NCBI RefSeq assembly: GCF_042477335.2
Contig: NC_091247.1
Coordinates: 225,022,001-225,086,000 of the forward strand
Direction: 5' to 3'
Length of the DNA: 64,000 nucleotides
Source of the DNA: Ovis canadensis
Lineage: Eukaryota > Chordata > Mammalia > Artiodactyla > Bovidae
Part shown: piece after piece, positions 10,592 to 21,115 of the stretch
How positions within the stretch are numbered: the first letter of the stretch is position 1
Layout of the letters: each line of letters starts with the position of its first letter
Position numbers and translations under genes: made by a program
The notes under the pieces: generated by a model
Seen by the model: the letters and a program-made list of their open reading frames with translations, nothing else
Told to the model about the DNA's origin: nothing
Databases searched by the model: none

Positions 10592-10906
10592 TTTCAGTCT
10601 ATTTATTTATCGGCTGTTGCTGCAAGCGGGCTTTCTCTAGTTGAGGCAGCGGGGGCTGCGCTGCAGTTGCGGTGCACAGGCTGCTGGCTGCGGTGGCTTC
10701 TTTTGTCGCAGAGCACAGGCCGCAGGACACGCAGGCTTCAGCAGTTGTGGCTCTCGGGCTCTAGAGCGCGGGCTCCTTAGTTAGGGCACATGGGCTTAGC
10801 TGCCCCATGGCATCTGGGATCTTCCGGGACTAGGAATTGAACCAGTGTCCCCAGTATTGACAGGTGGAGTCTTAACCCCTGGACTACCAGGGAAGTCCTG
10901 TTTTAC
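10592..10906 (-). mobile_element. CHR SINE, long variant
   Basis: Reads from the tatttatttatcggctg tail to ctaccagggaagtcctg, the reverse complement of the CHR head. About 315 bp, longer than most copies here because of extended gcttcagcagttgtggctc-type sequence. Confidence 0.88.
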
Positions 10907-11035
10907 TTCTTTATTATGTTTTTGGTCTATATTGCTCCATTTGAAAGTGATCTCCATGAGGGCACTTGCCCACTGCCTCATGCCCAGCACTGAGCAGGGA
11001 GTCTGCAGGGCACAAATGAGGGACTCAGCAGTGAG
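10907..11035 (+). mobile_element. L2 LINE fragment, right part
   Basis: Resumes the interrupted L2: tgatctccatgagggcactt, then catgcccagcactgagcag. This is the usual 3' terminus. Confidence 0.65.
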
Positions 11036-11037
11036 CA

Positions 11038-11245
11038 GGGGACTTCCCTGGTGGTTGAGTGGCTAAGGACCCCACACTGCCAGTACAGAGGGGCATGGGT
11101 TCGGTTCCTGGTCTGGAAACTGGATCTCACATGTCGCAACTAGGGGGTACCTCATGCCGCACCAAAGATGGGGGATCCTGCGCGCTGCAACTAAGACCCA
11201 CTGCAGCCAATTAAAACAAACAAACGAAAACATATTTTTTTAATG
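11038..11245 (+). mobile_element. CHR SINE, full length
   Basis: From gggacttccctggtggttga to an A-rich tail containing repeated aaac units. It includes the cgctgcaactaagacccac box. Confidence 0.9.
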
Positions 11246-11424
11246 TGTAGAATGAAAGAACGAGTGAGTGAGCCTCTGCAGGGTCCGGGCTTGCTCCTGC
11301 CCACACTGGTCTGCCCCAGGCTCAACACCCATGCAGGTCCTTCCAGCCTCAGCCCTGCCTTTGTCCCCTGGCCACTGGCAGCTCTAGCCCACGTGCAGCT
11401 ACTTTGAGGAGTCCCAAAGCCCCT

Positions 11425-11630
11425 TGGAGCGCTGGTGGTAAAAAAGTCATCTGCCAAAGCAGGAGACTTAAGACACTCTGGTTCGATCCCTGGGTTGGGA
11501 AGATCCTCGGGGGGAGGGTATAGCAACCCACTCCAGTATTCTTGCCTGGAGAATCTCCAAGGACAGAGGCACCTGGGGTCCATGGCTATGCAGAGTTGGA
11601 CAGAACTGAAGCAACTTAGCACACAAAGCC
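11425..11630 (+). mobile_element. Bov-tA SINE
   Basis: Sense-orientation copy with a degraded head (ccccttggagcgctggtggt) and a clear body (ccagtattcttgcctggag). Confidence 0.88.
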
Positions 11631-11875
11631 CCTCCCCTGCCTGAGGGCTGCCCACACTCTCTCCAAGGCTCCTGCAAGGTGGGTGCCTCTATGGGTGGCT
11701 CCCAGATCTGAGTTCCAGGGAAGATGATTCAGGGCTGGCCCAGCCCTCACTTGATTCTGAGTGATTTATGGTTTATAAAGCACCTTCCCTAGTGAGCCCA
11801 GATGGAGCCCAGCAGCAGGGACTCCTCTGAACACCACCCCCGGCCACCACTTTACACGTCCCTGCTCTTTCCCTT
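11631..11875. other. Unique DNA between two SINEs
   Basis: Nothing recognisable as a gene. The word tttatggtttataaagc near 11765 resembles an old MIR or L2 remnant. Confidence 0.3.
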
Positions 11876-12090
11876 TGGGGTTTCCCAGGTAAAGAATCCA
11901 CTTGCCAATGCAGAAGACACAGGAGACGTGGATTTGATTTCTGGGTCGGGAAGGTCCCCTGGGGAAGGGAATCCAACCCACTCCAGTGTTCTTGCCTGGA
12001 GAATCCCAGGGACAGAGGAGCCTGGTGGGCTACAGTCTATGGGGTCGCAAAGAATCGGACACAACTGAGCAAGTGGGCACGCACACACAC
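11876..12090 (+). mobile_element. Bov-tA SINE
   Basis: Sense-orientation copy, truncated by a few bases in the head. It ends gacacaactgagcaag followed by a CA-rich tail. Confidence 0.9.
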
Positions 12091-12139
12091 TTGTCCTCTT
12101 TAATCCTGCACGTTCATTGTCCTTCTTGAGCCACGAATC

Positions 12140-12260
12140 CAGCCTGGCTGAGTAGACAGAGTGGATGCAGTTGTGGGGTCACTGAACAGACGGGGAAGCT
12201 GGAGCTCAGAGAGGTCATGTGAGCTGCCCAGAGCCCCCAGCAAGGTCCCAGGCTTCCCTG
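12140..12260 (-). mobile_element. MIR SINE remnant
   Basis: cagacggggaagctggagct and cagagaggtcatgtgagctg correspond to the reverse complement of the MIR core. Confidence 0.5.
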
Positions 12261-12475
12261 GCGCTGGGTTGAGACAGAGGCCAAGTGTGTGTGCACACGC
12301 ACGTGGGTGTGTCATAGGGCACAGTACTCATGAGCAGACGGATCATCTCGGGTCCCCAAATCCTCATTCCCTCACCCCAGTGACCAGGAAGAGGTGACCT
12401 TATGATGGGGAAGGGCATCCAGGAGGGAGAGAAGGGGGCATATGGATTATTCAGCAAAGGGCATAGCAGGGCGAC

Positions 12476-12600
12476 GGAGGAGAAAATGGCAACCCACTGC
12501 AGTATTCTTGCCTAGAAAGTTCCAAGGACAGAGGGGTCTGCAGGCCACAGTCCACGGGGTCTCAAAGAGCCAGAGGCAACTGAGCACAAACACACACATC
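12476..12600 (+). mobile_element. Bov-tA SINE, 3' half
   Basis: Begins in the body (aaaatggcaacccactgcag) and ends in an (AC)n-rich tail. The tRNA-like head is missing. Confidence 0.85.
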
Positions 12601-12639
12601 AGGACAGTCTTACCCAACCCATACGCAGATTCAGATGTG

Positions 12640-12800
12640 AGTGACAACTCAACTGCCCACCCTCTGGGTTTCAGACCTACGCTCTCTAAGCCTCAATTAT
12701 ATTATCTGCCAAATGGGTCTAACAATTCCCACGTTGACGGGGAGTTGGGATTAAAACGGTGATGCAAGCATTCAACACACGGTAACGATTTAGGTTACTG
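12640..12800 (+). mobile_element. MIR SINE
   Basis: ctaagcctcaattatattat, ctgccaaatgggtctaac and the aagcattcaacacacgg tail follow the MIR order. Confidence 0.6.
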
Positions 12801-12994
12801 GTAGTTTTATTAGAGCTCACATTTGCGCAGGAGCACAGGCTGCCCATTTGTTCTAGAAGGAGTCTCCAAGAGCCCCCACCTTCTGCCTTGCCACGGGCAG
12901 GACACCAGACACAACGCCCTTCCCTCAAGAGACTCGCAAATACTAATAATGACGTGCATGAACGTGAATGTCCCAGCCGGCCAACTTTCGGAGG

Positions 12995-13125
12995 TGGTGT
13001 GGTTTGCTGCTTTATTAGCACAACCTCATTAAATCCCCTAGAGAACCCTGTGAGTTGGGGGCAGCTACTGTAATCCTACGGAGCAAGAAGCACCTAGGGG
13101 CGAGGGGCAGAGCCAGGACATGAGT
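12995..13125 (-). mobile_element. MIR SINE
   Basis: tagcacaacctcattaaatc, agaaccctgtgagttggggg and cagagccaggacatgag match the reverse complement of MIR. Confidence 0.6.
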
Positions 13126-14267
13126 TGACGACCTTACCGCCACGCTTGGGTAGGACACAAACCTGCATGACCCCCTGGGTCACTCCCTGGATGCTCACAT
13201 CAAGGTGGCACTTGGAGCTGTGGGAAAACGCTGCGGGGAGGGGGTTGGGGGTAGAGGTGGGGAAGGAGGGTGTTGAGGGGGTGTGGCTCAGGAAGAGATG
13301 GACGGGAACGCCAATGAGCAGGGGCTTAAAGGCACAAAGACTTCAACATGAGGAGGAGGAAAAGGGCAGGCCGGGCACAGAGGCCAGCCTGGGCTCAGCC
13401 CCAGAGTGGAGAGAAGGCAGCCCAGCCCAGGCCTGCCCCCTCTGCCGGCTCCGCCCTCCCGGCTGATGTGGCTTGCAAAGGCAGGGCTCACAACCTCTGG
13501 CCTCTGCCCATGCCATTCCCTGCACCACGCGTCTCCCTTGCAAGTTCAGTGGGGGGCAGGGCAGGATTTGAAAAGCGGCCACTGGATTTGAGGGTGCACT
13601 GCCCTGGTACACAGAAGTAGGTTGAGATTAAGCCTAGAGAGACCCAGGGGAGGGAGGCGCCTGCCAAGAAGGACATAGTGAGCAGGGGGATCACAATGTG
13701 CAAAGACATGGGGGCAGAGTCAGGACCCAGATCCGTCCTCCTGCGCAGCCCGAGCCCATCCCTCCCCGGGGGCCGAGAGACCAGTGCTTCCTCCACGGCC
13801 ATCCCCTTCCCCTAGGGGACACAGGATGCAAAGAGCACTCACACCCAGGGGCAGAACCCGGTTCTGAGGCTTCTGAGCCAAGCTCCTGCTTCTCCCCAAA
13901 CCTTGGCTTTCTCTCAAGCAACATGAGATCTCAGGCCGGCCCACCTCAAGAATTATTTGAGCCAAGGTCAGGACAGTTTGTAGCACAGAGGAGGTGCTCT
14001 ATACATGCCAACTGGCTGGAGCACTGAGATGGAGCCCATTGGCATGAGAGTCACCCTGCTGTCTGGGTCCTGGCATTGAGCCATTTCCTAACCAGGGAGC
14101 CAGAAAGCTCTGGAGGGCAGGGAGGCTTGGGGCTTGGCCTGGGTGGGATGCAGTGAGGTTATTACACAGGTGAAACGTGAGCTCTGTCTCCTGGAGGCCC
14201 GAGTCAGTGGTGGCAAGAGGTCGGCACCTGCCCACAAAGCTATGCTTTTCAAAAAGTCATTGTTGGG
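13126..14267. other. Unique GC-rich intergenic DNA, no gene seen
   Basis: Several overlapping ORFs of about 100 codons occur on both strands, but none has splice-site borders or family resemblance. A G-rich patch lies at 13230-13280. A MIR or L2-like tail is visible near 13975-14010. Confidence 0.4.
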
Positions 14268-14450
14268 GGGAATCCCTGGAGGTCCATTGGCTAAGACTCT
14301 GAGCTTTCACTGCAGGGGACCCAGGTTCAATCCCTGGTTGGGCAACTAAGATTCCCACAAGCTGTGCTGTGGAGCCGAAACAAGGCATTGTGGAGCCGAA
14401 ACAAGGCATTTTGGAGCCAAAACAAGGCATCGTGGGGCCTCCCCGTTACT
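14268..14450 (+). mobile_element. CHR SINE with an internal triplication
   Basis: The head (gaatccctggaggtccattg) and the ttcaatccctggttgggcaa box are CHR. The 3' part has been replaced or expanded by three copies of a 21 bp unit. Confidence 0.85.
14368..14432. repeat. 21 bp tandem triplication
   Basis: Three copies with the unit core ggagccgaaacaaggcat begin at 14371, 14392 and 14413. They are exactly 21 bp apart, and the third copy has one changed base in the core. Confidence 0.92.
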
Positions 14451-14659
14451 CAAGGTAACCCATGGCCCTACTGACAGATGCAACCAGCAGACAGATGTCT
14501 GGGGACCCCAGCCTGAGCCACCCACCAGCTCCCCATGTCTGGGAGGTGGTAGGGTCTAGAGGGCTGCTCCTCAGAGTCAGGACTGTAGGAGGAGCCCCTT
14601 TCCCACTTTACCCTCCAAGCTTGGCTGTTATAGGGGAAGCTTGGGAGCCCCCGGAGGGG

Positions 14660-14775
14660 GATAGTGGCACTTAGTGGGCACCTTCTGTTGGCTCTTTGAC
14701 AAAGAATGCCTCTGACAGCTAGGTATTAATATTCCCATTTCACAGATAAGGAAACTGAGGCTTGGAAAGGTCAAA
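14660..14775 (-). mobile_element. MIR SINE
   Basis: atattcccatttcacagata, then aggaaactgaggcttgg. Reverse complement of the MIR 3' half. Confidence 0.7.
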
Positions 14776-14989
14776 CATACTTGGACTGCTCAATCTAACA
14801 GCCCTTTTTGACTTTAATCTCCTCTCCCTCCACTTGCAGAGGTTGTTGAAACTCTTGCAAAGATTCCATCTTGGGCACATTTGGAAGAAAGTTCTTCATG
14901 TAGGCTGTAATTAGCTCCCTGAAATTCCCCCAGCACCAGCTCTCAGCTGTATAGGGAGCCAGGCCCTCCTGTCCCCAAAGCCGCATTCA

Positions 14990-15085
14990 GAGAGTGAACA
15001 CAGCTGGACATCCCCAATTAACCAGTGTGCCTCCCTTGGGTAACTTGCCTCTCCAAGCCTCAGTTTCCTGAGCTGTAAGATGGGG
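14990..15085 (+). mobile_element. MIR SINE, cut by a Bov-tA
   Basis: gggtaacttgcctctccaag, then cctcagtttcctgagctgta and agatgggg. The MIR stops where the Bov-tA at 15088 begins. Confidence 0.65.
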
Positions 15086-15087
15086 AT

Positions 15088-15303
15088 GGACTTCCCAGGT
15101 GGCTCAGTGGTAAAGAATCTGCCTGCCAATGCAGAAGATGCAAGAGATATGGGTTCGATCCCTGGAATGGGAAGATCCCCTGGAGAAGGAAACAGCAACC
15201 CATTTCAGGATTCTTTCCTGGGAAATCCCATGGACAGAGGAGACTGGTGGGCTACAGTCCATAGGATCACAAGAGTTAGACATGACTTAGTGACTAAACA
15301 ACA
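15088..15303 (+). mobile_element. Bov-tA SINE, full length
   Basis: Clean sense copy from gacttcccaggtggctcagt to cttagtgactaaacaacac. Confidence 0.94.
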
Positions 15304-15594
15304 CCAACCTCTGTGAGAGGGGTGGTTGGGAGGCTCCAGGGAGTCAAAAATCCTGGAACATTCTGGGAGCTTCCAGAGTCTTCAGAAAAGTGTCAGCCAA
15401 GGGGAGAGGCTCAGAGGGTTTCCAAAGGCCTGAGGCACCTTCCCCAAAAGAGGAAGTGGCCTTGAGCAGGGCAGCCCCACCATGGGGGGTGTGGGACTCA
15501 GGCTTGGAGCCTGGCATGAGTAGGCTCTCACCTGTGTGGCCTGGATCCCCCAGACCTGGCCCGCCCACAGGATGTGACTCAGTCTTGGAAAGGG
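15304..15594. other. Unique DNA, no gene seen
   Basis: The minus-strand ORF that spans this stretch (15382-16125, 247 codons) runs through a MIR and an L2, so it is not a gene. Confidence 0.4.
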
Positions 15595-15715
15595 ATGGCA
15601 GGGTGAAGGGCCAGGTGGGTCTGGACTCAAGTCCTCTGTCTGCCATTCACTAGCCCTGTGGTCGTGTGACTGCCAGTCACCTCCCTGCTCCGAACCTTGG
15701 CTTCTCCAGCTTCCT
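15595..15715 (+). mobile_element. MIR SINE remnant
   Basis: gactcaagtcctctgtctgc, cactagccctgtggtcgtgt and gaaccttggcttctcc follow the MIR core order with many changes. Confidence 0.5.
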
Positions 15716-15849
15716 AGACCTGTCTCAGGACTGTGAGCCAAGGGTGAGGCCAAAGCTGGGTGGTCCCTCAGTTGCAGAACTGGGCACTGCTGTCCTCCTT
15801 GGGGAGAGCCAGCCTGCCCCCTCATTGTCTTCCCTGCCTGGGAGCAACT

Positions 15850-15970
15850 GGACAAATGCACCTGGGAGCAGGACTCCATGTCTTTGCACATTCTGTTCCC
15901 CCTGCTCATCATGCTCTTCCAGGCATTCTCTCTACTCCGGATCCCTCCTTCCAGGCTTAAGTCACCGTCT
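15850..15970 (+). mobile_element. L2 LINE fragment
   Basis: tctttgcacattctgttccc, then ctcttccaggcattctct. L2 body wording. Confidence 0.55.
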
Positions 15971-15974
15971 CTGT

Positions 15975-16110
15975 GAGGCTGGACATGCGGCAGAAAAGGC
16001 ACAGAGTCAGGAGTCCACTGATGGGAAAGCTGAGCTGAAGGAAGGGGAAGTGATGCTTCCAGGATCATACCGTTGGAGGGAGAGAGCCAAGGTTCCAGCC
16101 CAGGCCCCGC
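15975..16110 (-). mobile_element. MIR SINE remnant
   Basis: gatgggaaagctgagctgaa and gagagagccaaggttccagc correspond to the reverse complement of MIR, heavily diverged. Confidence 0.45.
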
Positions 16111-16239
16111 TACTCCTCCTAACACCTCTCAAGGCAGCACTTAAGACCTTCCCCAGTTCACCCCCACCAGCCACACTGCCCACACACACGGCCACCTTGG
16201 AGCCTTTCCCCACCTGGTAACCCCAACCTGGAAAACCTG

Positions 16240-16600
16240 CCCTTCTCTCTTACCCACCTGGGCCTACTGACTTTTAATCAGCGGTCACCTGCCCAGCAGG
16301 CCCATCTTTAGCCTTTGGAGCACACTGCCCACGTATCCACCTGGCCCTCCTCCCTGCCCAGATCCTCTTCATGTTCCAGATTAACCCTCCTTCGGGAAGC
16401 TCCCTCCGACCAGCTGGACCAAGTTCCCCTCTGAGCTTGTTCCCGGACGCCGTCCCCTTCCACCTGCCTTGTGATTTCTTGCCTGGTGCTCTGCCTGCAG
16501 ACTAGGGCCCTGTGAGTGGGCTAGGAGGCCTTGTTCACGTGCATCACACCAACACCAAGCATGGCACTCGGAACAGGCCAGGTGTTCCATATTCGCTGTC
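16240..16600 (+). mobile_element. L2 LINE 3' end, diverged
   Basis: gggaagctccctccgaccag, cttgtgatttcttgcctggt and accaagcatggcactcggaa follow the L2 3' order. Confidence 0.55.
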
Positions 16601-16619
16601 CCGGCACGGAATCCATCCA

Positions 16620-16960
16620 TCTGGCTTTTCATTCATCAGATGTTTAACAAACGCCAGGGAAAGGGCAGTGAGAAGACGAGGAAGGGGGCTCTGCCCTGTA
16701 CAGGTCACGTCCTAGTGACAGATACACACACGTGTGACATCAGGGCAAGGGAAACAGAGGAGCAGCAGAGCGGAGAAGGGACAAGAGAGTGGGCGGAGGA
16801 TGGGGGAGGGTGGTCAGGGAGATTCCCTCTGAGCAGGGGACATTGGATCTGATCTCTGAAGGAAGCGAGGGCGTGGTGTTAAGAACCAAAAGTAGATACC
16901 GGGGAGAAGGAACAGCAAGTGCGGAGGTCCTTAGGTGGGAACACACGTGGAAGAACAACA
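16620..16960 (-). mobile_element. L2 LINE fragment
   Basis: Reverse-complement L2 wording: ggtcagggagattccctctg, tgatctctgaaggaagcgag and cagcaagtgcggaggtcctt. Confidence 0.6.
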
Positions 16961-16985
16961 AGATCAGTAGTCACGCACAGATGTG

Positions 16986-17080
16986 AAAGCTGGACCGATG
17001 AGAAGGCTGAGTCCCGAAGAACTGATGCTCTCGGACTGTTGCAAAGAGTCAGACATGACTGAGCGACTAACGACAACAGT
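16986..17080 (+). mobile_element. BovB/BovA2 fragment
   Basis: A BovB-type segment (gagaaggctgagtcccgaag, then aactgatgctctcggactgt) joined to the agagtcagacatgactgagc end shared with BovA2. Confidence 0.75.
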
Positions 17081-17219
17081 GAGCGAGATGGGGGTGGCAG
17101 GAGCTGAGGTCAGCAAGGGACCAAGCAGGGGCCCCAGGCAGGACTCTGCTTTGACCCTCAGTGAGCTGGGAGCCATGGCTGGGTTCTGGGCAGAAGAGGG
17201 CAGGGTCTAAGTTCTAATA

Positions 17220-17600
17220 GCATCAGTGGCTGCTTCGTGGGGAATGGATTCCAGGGACGGATGGGGAGGCGGGAGAGCCGCGAGGAGGCTGCTGCCCTCA
17301 TGTGGGTGGGCAGTGCAGGTGGAGAAGGGGTCGAACTGCTGGGATATTTCGAAAATACAACCAGTGATATTTGCTGATGGTGAATGAGAGTGGGGGTGGG
17401 GCGGACAGAGCTCAAGATTATGAAAAAGAGCAGCGTGAAAGACAATCCCAAGGTCTGTGGCCTGGGGAAGTGGGTAGAAAATGAGGGTGCCGTTGCCTGA
17501 GACAGGAAGGCGGTGGGCATGAATTTCAGGAGCTCGGGTTGTGACCTGCTGAGTGAAGCTGAACCCTGGCCATCCACATGGAGATGTGGCGGGAAAAGGC
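17220..17600 (+). repeat. Ancient interspersed repeat, family unnamed
   Basis: The order of words (gatatttgctgatggtgaat, caatcccaaggtctgtggcc, ccatccacatggagatgtgg) matches a common old mammalian repeat whose later part I also see at 45830-46600. I cannot name the family from memory with confidence. Confidence 0.45.
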
Positions 17601-17979
17601 GTCTGCAGGACAGGCCTGGAGTTGGGGAGAGAAGTCAGGCTGGGTGTGGGGAGCTGCTGTAGAAGTCCCCACGTCTTGCACACAGTGAGGGCCTCAAGAG
17701 GGACCTGAGGCTGGCCACAGCCCAGCTCCTGGCCTGCAGGAGAGGAGGACAAGGACCCCAGGGCACACGGGGCCCCCCAGCGTTCATCTGACGACAAGGC
17801 TGGAGGGTGAGCTGGGATCTCTTGGCCAAGGTGGTACACCTTGAGAGTCTTGGCAGGTGGAGGTGGGACAGGCGTCCTGAGAAGGCAGGTGCTCTGGCTT
17901 TTGGGGTGAGGTGGGAAACAGGAGGAGGAAGGCTCAGTGGAGCCAGCGGGGTGGGGGTTCAGTGGATGGTGCGGGACCC
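17601..17979. other. Unique DNA, no gene seen
   Basis: GC-rich sequence with incidental ORFs on the minus strand and no splice-site framing. Confidence 0.35.
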
Positions 17980-18095
17980 CAACCCCTGGGGCTTAACTTA
18001 ACCCCTGAAGCTTCCGTCTTTGCCTCTAAAACTGGAATGATAACCTTGCATGGGTTGGTGTGAGGATCAAATTAATTCATCCAGACAAAGAACGC
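17980..18095 (+). mobile_element. MIR SINE 3' half
   Basis: cttccgtctttgcctctaaa, then gtgtgaggatcaaattaatt. MIR order in sense. Confidence 0.55.
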
Positions 18096-18489
18096 AGAAT
18101 AAAGTGATGGAAGGGGCTGGAAAACGTGACCTACCCTTTAATACTGAGTCCAGAGAAGACAGCATGCTTCAGCTGAGAGGGAAGGGAACAGCGCAGGAGG
18201 CCCAAGTGTGAGGGGCCCGGACCCGGATGAGGGAGGAGCTTTGTTCCCTTTGGGCAGCGGGGAGCCATGGAGAGTTCTGTGCTGAGAGGGGAGCGGGGCT
18301 GTATTCAGTCCTTGACTGTCCTCTACCTCTGCTCAGCCTGACGCACCCCTCCCCATCCCAGGCCCCACAGTCCGAGCCAGCACCCTGCCTGCTGGGCTCA
18401 GGGCACATCTCCTGTGAGAGCGAAGGCTTGGTGAGCACGTGCTACGTTGGTTCTTTCAGCTGCCCCAGGCATCAGGTCTGTCTTGCTAT

Positions 18490-18620
18490 TATGCTGGTTT
18501 GACAGATGAGGAAACCAAGGCACAGAGAACATTACACAGGTCAAGGTCATCACACGGGTCGTGGCCAGCAGAGTGGACTCGACTCCAGAATCTCCCCCAG
18601 CCTCTCCCAGCTCTGAGAAG
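18490..18620 (-). mobile_element. MIR SINE
   Basis: tttgacagatgaggaaacca, then aggcacagagaacattacac and aggtcaaggtcatcacac. Reverse complement of MIR. Confidence 0.65.
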
Positions 18621-18769
18621 CGGACGGGCATCGTGGGCAGCGTCCAGCACCACGCTCCTTCCAGCAGGCAAGGTGGGGTCCTTATGCCCACTCACAGGGC
18701 AGCAAGGTCAAGGGCCCCACAGCTTGTCCACGGAGGAGCTGAGACTCCCACCCGGGTCCATGAGACCCA

Positions 18770-20380
18770 CGTGCCCACACTGGGGGCCTGGCAGGCACAG
18801 CACCTGGAAGCCTGAGCTTCCTCTAGCCCGAGCCTGCATTTGGGCGAGCTGCCTCAGTCAGGAGCTCTTTCTGAGGTCCCTCACTCCCCTTCGGGAGGAC
18901 GGGGAGGACGGTGGGCTCCCCCTGCCAGGCTGCTCTGGGGCTCACATCACAGCCCCCTTTACTGTCTCTTCCCCTGCTCTATCCTTTCACAGTGGCTTTT
19001 TCATCCCTCGAACTGACCTGGCCCACCAGGTCCCAGCCCTTCCCTGCACAGAGGAGTCTGAAAAGCAGGCTAACTGCATCCACTTAACAGTTTCACAGCC
19101 AGAAAAACCAGCAGAGGGAAAGACAATGTTTGCAGACCGGGTCAGGTCCAAGGTCACTCCATAAAAATGGATTCCTGGAAAGACATAAACCAGCAATTTA
19201 CCCAGTGAATTTTTTGGCTTCCAAAAAAATAAAAACGCTATCCCATTTGAATAACGAAGAGAGAGAAAACGTCTCCAGTTCCTCCTTTATTAGTGAATAA
19301 GGACACACAAAAACTCAACAGAGATGGAACATGCGTTCCCAGGCAGTTTCAGGTCTGGTTTATTAGCCACTTTCATTTCATAAAAACCAGCATTTCTATT
19401 CAAATAGGATGATGTCCAAAAGGTCTGTTCACTTTTGAAAAAAAAAAAATGTATTGAATACAGGGTAAGTCTTAGTTGTATTTTTTGTTTTTTAAACAAA
19501 GCTCAGATCCTCCTGACTTCGCGCCTGTTACTACAGCCGAAGGGAAACTGATTACAGAATCCATCTGATATGTCGGATTTCTTTGTGGCATCCACTTCAT
19601 TGCTCAGCAGCCAGCCATGATGTCATAAGCCCATCAGATTTCCGGTAGGGGGGAAACGCTGGGGAATTGGAAAGAATGGATGTTTCTTACCGTCAGGAAG
19701 GGGAGGGAAGGGGCTGGGTGTGTGTTTGGGATGCGGTAGTGGGTGCGCGGGGGACGTGGGGACTGGAGGCAGCTTCAGTGTTTGTGATATTAAATGTCAG
19801 GCAGAAACCTGAAAAATCCAGCCACCCAGATGTTTTCAAAATATCCAGATGTCTGGCACCGAGCAGACCGCGTTCCCCTCCAGACCCCTCCCGTCCCAAG
19901 AGGCGTTCGACATTTCAGCTCTGACCTCAGGTCTCCAGCAAGTGCCCACCCTCGGGTTTGGAATTTTTTTTCTAAATCTTTACATATGGATGACAGGCGT
20001 AACTAGGTCCAGATTTCTAAAAGCTGTTGAAGCAGTGATTTGAAAAGTTCAGTCCCTGGAATTAGCTTCCATGGAATACACTCTGCAAGCCAAAAAGGAG
20101 GGGAAAAAATCCCTCAGCCAACACACACACAAACATATGTGACTCTGAAGCCATAGGAGTTAAAAACCCCAAACAAAACCGAGGAGTCTGAGATCCAAGG
20201 ACTCTCGCCTGACACTGAGAAGCGATGAGCCCTCCCCCAGGAGCTCGCTTCCCCCAAATCAGAAAAACACCAAACAGCTTTGTTCTTCCTGACAAAGCCC
20301 CTCGCTTCCAAGGAACAGACAGTTGCCAACAAAAGCACAGGGTAGAACTAATTTACACTCAGACTCGGGGCTTCAAGGAG
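18770..20380. other. Long repeat-poor stretch, possible conserved noncoding DNA
   Basis: This is one of the longest stretches with no SINE or LINE I can recognise. 19165-19560 is AT-rich and low in CpG. Minus-strand AATAAA motifs occur at 19286-19291 and 19359-19364, so a leftward transcript from the 24 kb island could end here; that link is speculation. No coding exon seen. Confidence 0.35.
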
Positions 20381-20698
20381 TCATAAAGTACAGAAATGGA
20401 AATGGCTTTGCTGAGGACTCTGCCTCCCCGCCACTGGCAATGGGGACCCCAGCGCCTGGGGGAGCCCTGCAGGCCACAGACGGAGCAGAGTCCCAGCTTC
20501 CAGTGGCCTGGCCACACGCCCACTGAGGCCACCTCCAAGGCTTGTGGCTAATTGCTCCTGAAAAAGAGCCAAGAACTGCAGGCCCCTGGGGTCCCAGCTC
20601 TGCGACTTCACAGGGAGCCAGGAGGAGAGGCAGCTGGGGAGGGGGACCCTCTCCAATTAGAACTGAGAGCCTGGATAACGAGGAAGGGGGTGGTGAGG

Positions 20699-20775
20699 GC
20701 TGGGGGTGGGGGTGGGGGGTCTGGCAGAGGGCAGGAGGAGTTGGGTGGGGGCTCAGGGCTGGAGGTGGGGGGCTC
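20699..20775 (+). repeat. G-rich tract with G-quadruplex potential
   Basis: Runs of three to six G separated by single T or short spacers occur repeatedly on the plus strand (for example gggggtgggggtgggggg near 20703-20720). Four or more closely spaced G runs satisfy the usual G4 rule. Confidence 0.75.
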
Positions 20776-20869
20776 AGTGGCATCCTCTCCTAGGGCAACC
20801 CCTGAGCTTTTCAGATGCAGAAATCAAAGGCTAGGAGCGGCTGAGTGGCCCGCTCAAGGTCACCAGGCT

Positions 20870-21115
20870 CATTAGAGGCCCAGCTAGTATTGGGAGAATA
20901 GAAAACACAGGCCTGGCACTGCGTGGCTCTTCCCTGAACATTATCTAATTTAATCCTCGCAACACCCTGTGAGGGAAGGATTATCATTAACCTCAGTTTC
21001 CAGAGCCAATGGAGGTGCAGAGAGGTTAAGTAATTTGCCCAAGGTCACACAGCCCACTCATTAGCAGAACTTGGCAGTGAACCACTGACTCCAAATCCAG
21101 TGCTCTTTCTGCTGG
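20870..21115 (-). mobile_element. MIR SINE, nearly full length
   Basis: cattatctaatttaatcctc, aacaccctgtgagggaagga, gcagagaggttaagtaattt and gcccaaggtcacacagccca read through the MIR reverse complement in order. Confidence 0.85.

Noticed and set aside
15382-16125. 247-codon minus-strand ORF
   Set aside because: It runs through MIR and L2 remnants and has no recognisable domain.
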